A stretch of DNA of 42,521 nt from an uncultured Clostridia bacterium (GTDB lineage: Bacteria > Bacillota > Clostridia > TANB77 > CAG-508). A program made the translations under genes and the position numbers. A model generated the notes under the pieces. The model was not told the DNA's origin, searched no databases, and worked only from the letters and a program-made list of their open reading frames with translations. Below are positions 41,020 to 42,521 of this stretch, piece by piece (the stretch's first letter is position 1; each line of letters opens with the position of its first letter). The stretch covers positions 1 through 42,521 of the forward strand of contig CANQSP010000008.1 of NCBI GenBank assembly GCA_947626555.1, in the 5' to 3' direction.

Positions 41020-42521
41020 ATGCCAAAGATTTATTGGATAGAAATTGCAAGTGTAATATTATGTATTTTAATAATATTTTTTATAATGGCATTAACAAGA
41101 AAAAAGAAAAAGACATTTTTTATAGTTACAAGTGTTATATTGGTAATATCTGTTTTAGGAATAGGGGCACAGTATATTTTTGAAGTACCAGAACTTGTAG
41201 ATGGAAAAGAGTATATAGTTGCATTTCAAACCGATGGAAAGTTTGAAAATCCAAATGTAATGTATCATGGAAAAGATATAAAAAAAGAATGTAAAATAGT
41301 AGGAGATATAGATGTATCTAAAGTAGGTACATATAAAGTAAAATATAGTATCCCATATTTAAATGATAATATAGAAGAAGAAATAGAAGTAAAGGTGGTA
41401 GACACAGAAAAACCGGAGATAAAATTAGAAGGGGGAAATGAAACTACTCAATCTTATAGAGCAAGCGAATTTGCTGAACCAGGATATACTGCAACAGATA
41501 ACTATGATGGTGATCTAACAAATGCAGTTACATCTGTAAAGACCGACTTAAATGATAGTCAATTCAAAATGACATATACTGTAAAGGATAGTTCAGGTAA
41601 TGAAGCTGTTGAAGAAAGAATAGTTAATATAATAGATGATATACCACCAGAGGTAAAAATTAATAGAGACAGTTCAGCCTTAGTTTTATATGTTGGGGAA
41701 AAATATGAAGAAAAAGGTGCTACAGCTGTAGATGAAGTTAATGGCGACGTGTCTTCAACAATAACAATAGAGGGAAGTGTTGACACAAGCAAAAAAGGTA
41801 CATATCAAATACATTATAAAGCAAAAGATAATTTAGAAAATGTAGGAGAGGCAACGTTAACAGTAACAGTTGTAGAAAAGGGAGATACAGGTGGAGTATC
41901 AATTCCAGGAGTAATTTATTTAACATTTGATGATGGACCTAGTACAAGTATAACTCCTAAAATATTAGATGTATTAAAGGAGAAGAATGTAAAAGCAACT
42001 TTCTTTATTTTAAATTATAGTGATGCAACAGAGTATTTAGTAAAAAGAATAGTAAATGAGGGGCACAGTATTGGAATTCATGGTTATTCACATGATTATT
42101 CTCAAATATATAAATCAGAAGAAATATATTTGGAAAATGTAACGAAATTAAGAGAAAAGATAAAGGCTTCAACAGGAGTGGATACTATTTTAACAAGATT
42201 CCCAGGTGGAAGTTCAAATACAGTAAGTAAATATAACCCAGGAATAATGTCAAGACTTACAAAATATATGGTAGCAAAGGGATATAGGTATTTTGATTGG
42301 AATGTTGGCTCTGGAGATTCAGGAGATGTAAAAACAAGTGATGGAGTATATAATAATGTTATAAAAGGATTAAGCAAGAAAAGAGCAAATGTAGTTTTAA
42401 TGCATGATTTTTCAGGAAATACAAAAACACTACAAGCTTTGCCAAGAATTATTGACTATGCTAAATCTAATGGATATTCTTTTGATAGGATAACTTCAGC
42501 AACAGCAATGGTAACTCATGG
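41020..42521 (+). CDS. Membrane-anchored polysaccharide deacetylase with Ig-like domains, partial at the window end
   Basis: Open from ATG 41020 to the window edge (500 codons seen). There are two N-terminal hydrophobic segments (about 5-24 and 32-50), then three Ig-like/DUF5011 domains (about 60-125, 128-205, 207-290). They are marked by FAEPGYTATDNYDGDLTNAV and YEEKGATAVDEVNGDVSSTI. The NodB deacetylase domain starts near 298: TFDDGPS (302-308, catalytic Asp), GIHGYSHDYS (metal His-x3-His), RFPGGSSN, YFDWNVGSGD and VVLMHDFSG are all intact. It should deacetylate peptidoglycan or another wall glycan outside the membrane, with the Ig-like domains as spacers. Few C-terminal residues are probably missing. 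Confidence 0.92.
   Translation, partial: MPKIYWIEIASVILCILIIFFIMALTRKKKKTFFIVTSVILVISVLGIGAQYIFEVPELVDGKEYIVAFQTDGKFENPNVMYHGKDIKKECKIVGDIDVSKVGTYKVKYSIPYLNDNIEEEIEVKVVDTEKPEIKLEGGNETTQSYRASEFAEPGYTATDNYDGDLTNAVTSVKTDLNDSQFKMTYTVKDSSGNEAVEERIVNIIDDIPPEVKINRDSSALVLYVGEKYEEKGATAVDEVNGDVSSTITIEGSVDTSKKGTYQIHYKAKDNLENVGEATLTVTVVEKGDTGGVSIPGVIYLTFDDGPSTSITPKILDVLKEKNVKATFFILNYSDATEYLVKRIVNEGHSIGIHGYSHDYSQIYKSEEIYLENVTKLREKIKASTGVDTILTRFPGGSSNTVSKYNPGIMSRLTKYMVAKGYRYFDWNVGSGDSGDVKTSDGVYNNVIKGLSKKRANVVLMHDFSGNTKTLQALPRIIDYAKSNGYSFDRITSATAMVTH

Overview
The window is about 42.5 kb of very AT-rich DNA. Its gene content points to an endospore-forming member of the Clostridia, probably an uncultured gut-type lineage. 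The evidence is AGGAGG-type ribosome binding sites, AGA-dominated arginine codons, sporulation genes (pro-sigma-K, SpoIVB, SpoVG) and typical Firmicutes housekeeping genes (cmk, plsC, rpsA-like, typA, trmR-trhP, ireB-ruvX-yrzB, rbgA, mrnC, cdaA, truA, murC). The species cannot be named from the sequence alone.

Layout: 1-177 is the tail of a Cna-B-type surface protein. 325-8895 is a forward run of housekeeping genes: a P-loop/Asp23-like protein, cytidylate kinase, acyltransferase, S1-domain protein, TypA, a coiled-coil protein of unknown function, and the TrmR/TrhP pair for tRNA wobble-uridine modification. 9040-10329 holds a reverse pair, a DUF368 transporter and TspO. 10502-12258 holds two small membrane proteins and sigma-K. 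12456-18401 is an operon-like run starting with a small secreted/membrane protein, a 1078-residue TadZ-like protein and a degenerate GGDEF protein, and running on into ireB, ruvX and a DUF1292 gene. 18494-24272 holds a membrane protein, a methyltransferase, rbgA, mrnC, tRNA-Glu(CTC), a 49-residue membrane protein, cdaA, truA and a DUF2651-like protein.

24481-36928 is the most distinctive part: a Tad-like (type IV pilus/type II secretion related) locus. It runs cpaB, two small MinD/TadZ-like proteins, a CpaF ATPase with an N-terminal membrane anchor and a one-base frameshift in its P-loop, a TadB-TadC-like fusion, and then seven single-anchor membrane proteins. Three of those seven begin with MENASKAL and a fourth with MENAVEAL. 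None has an obvious prepilin peptidase site, and the window contains no prepilin peptidase, Flp, classical TadE/F or secretin. With the 12456-17245 module this makes a two-part system with three TadZ-like proteins whose P-loops are all degenerate. I think it is the best candidate for a poorly described system here. Relatives of these proteins are, from general knowledge, common in Clostridia but functionally uncharacterised.

37027-42521 holds spoIVB, convergent murC, divergent spoVG, and a truncated Ig-like/polysaccharide deacetylase protein. A dispersed 33-bp palindromic repeat with a GC-rich core occurs at three gene ends (18972-19022, 22826-22943, 38301-38645). At the third site four units form nested inverted pairs around a separate 130-bp element with perfect 27-bp inverted ends.
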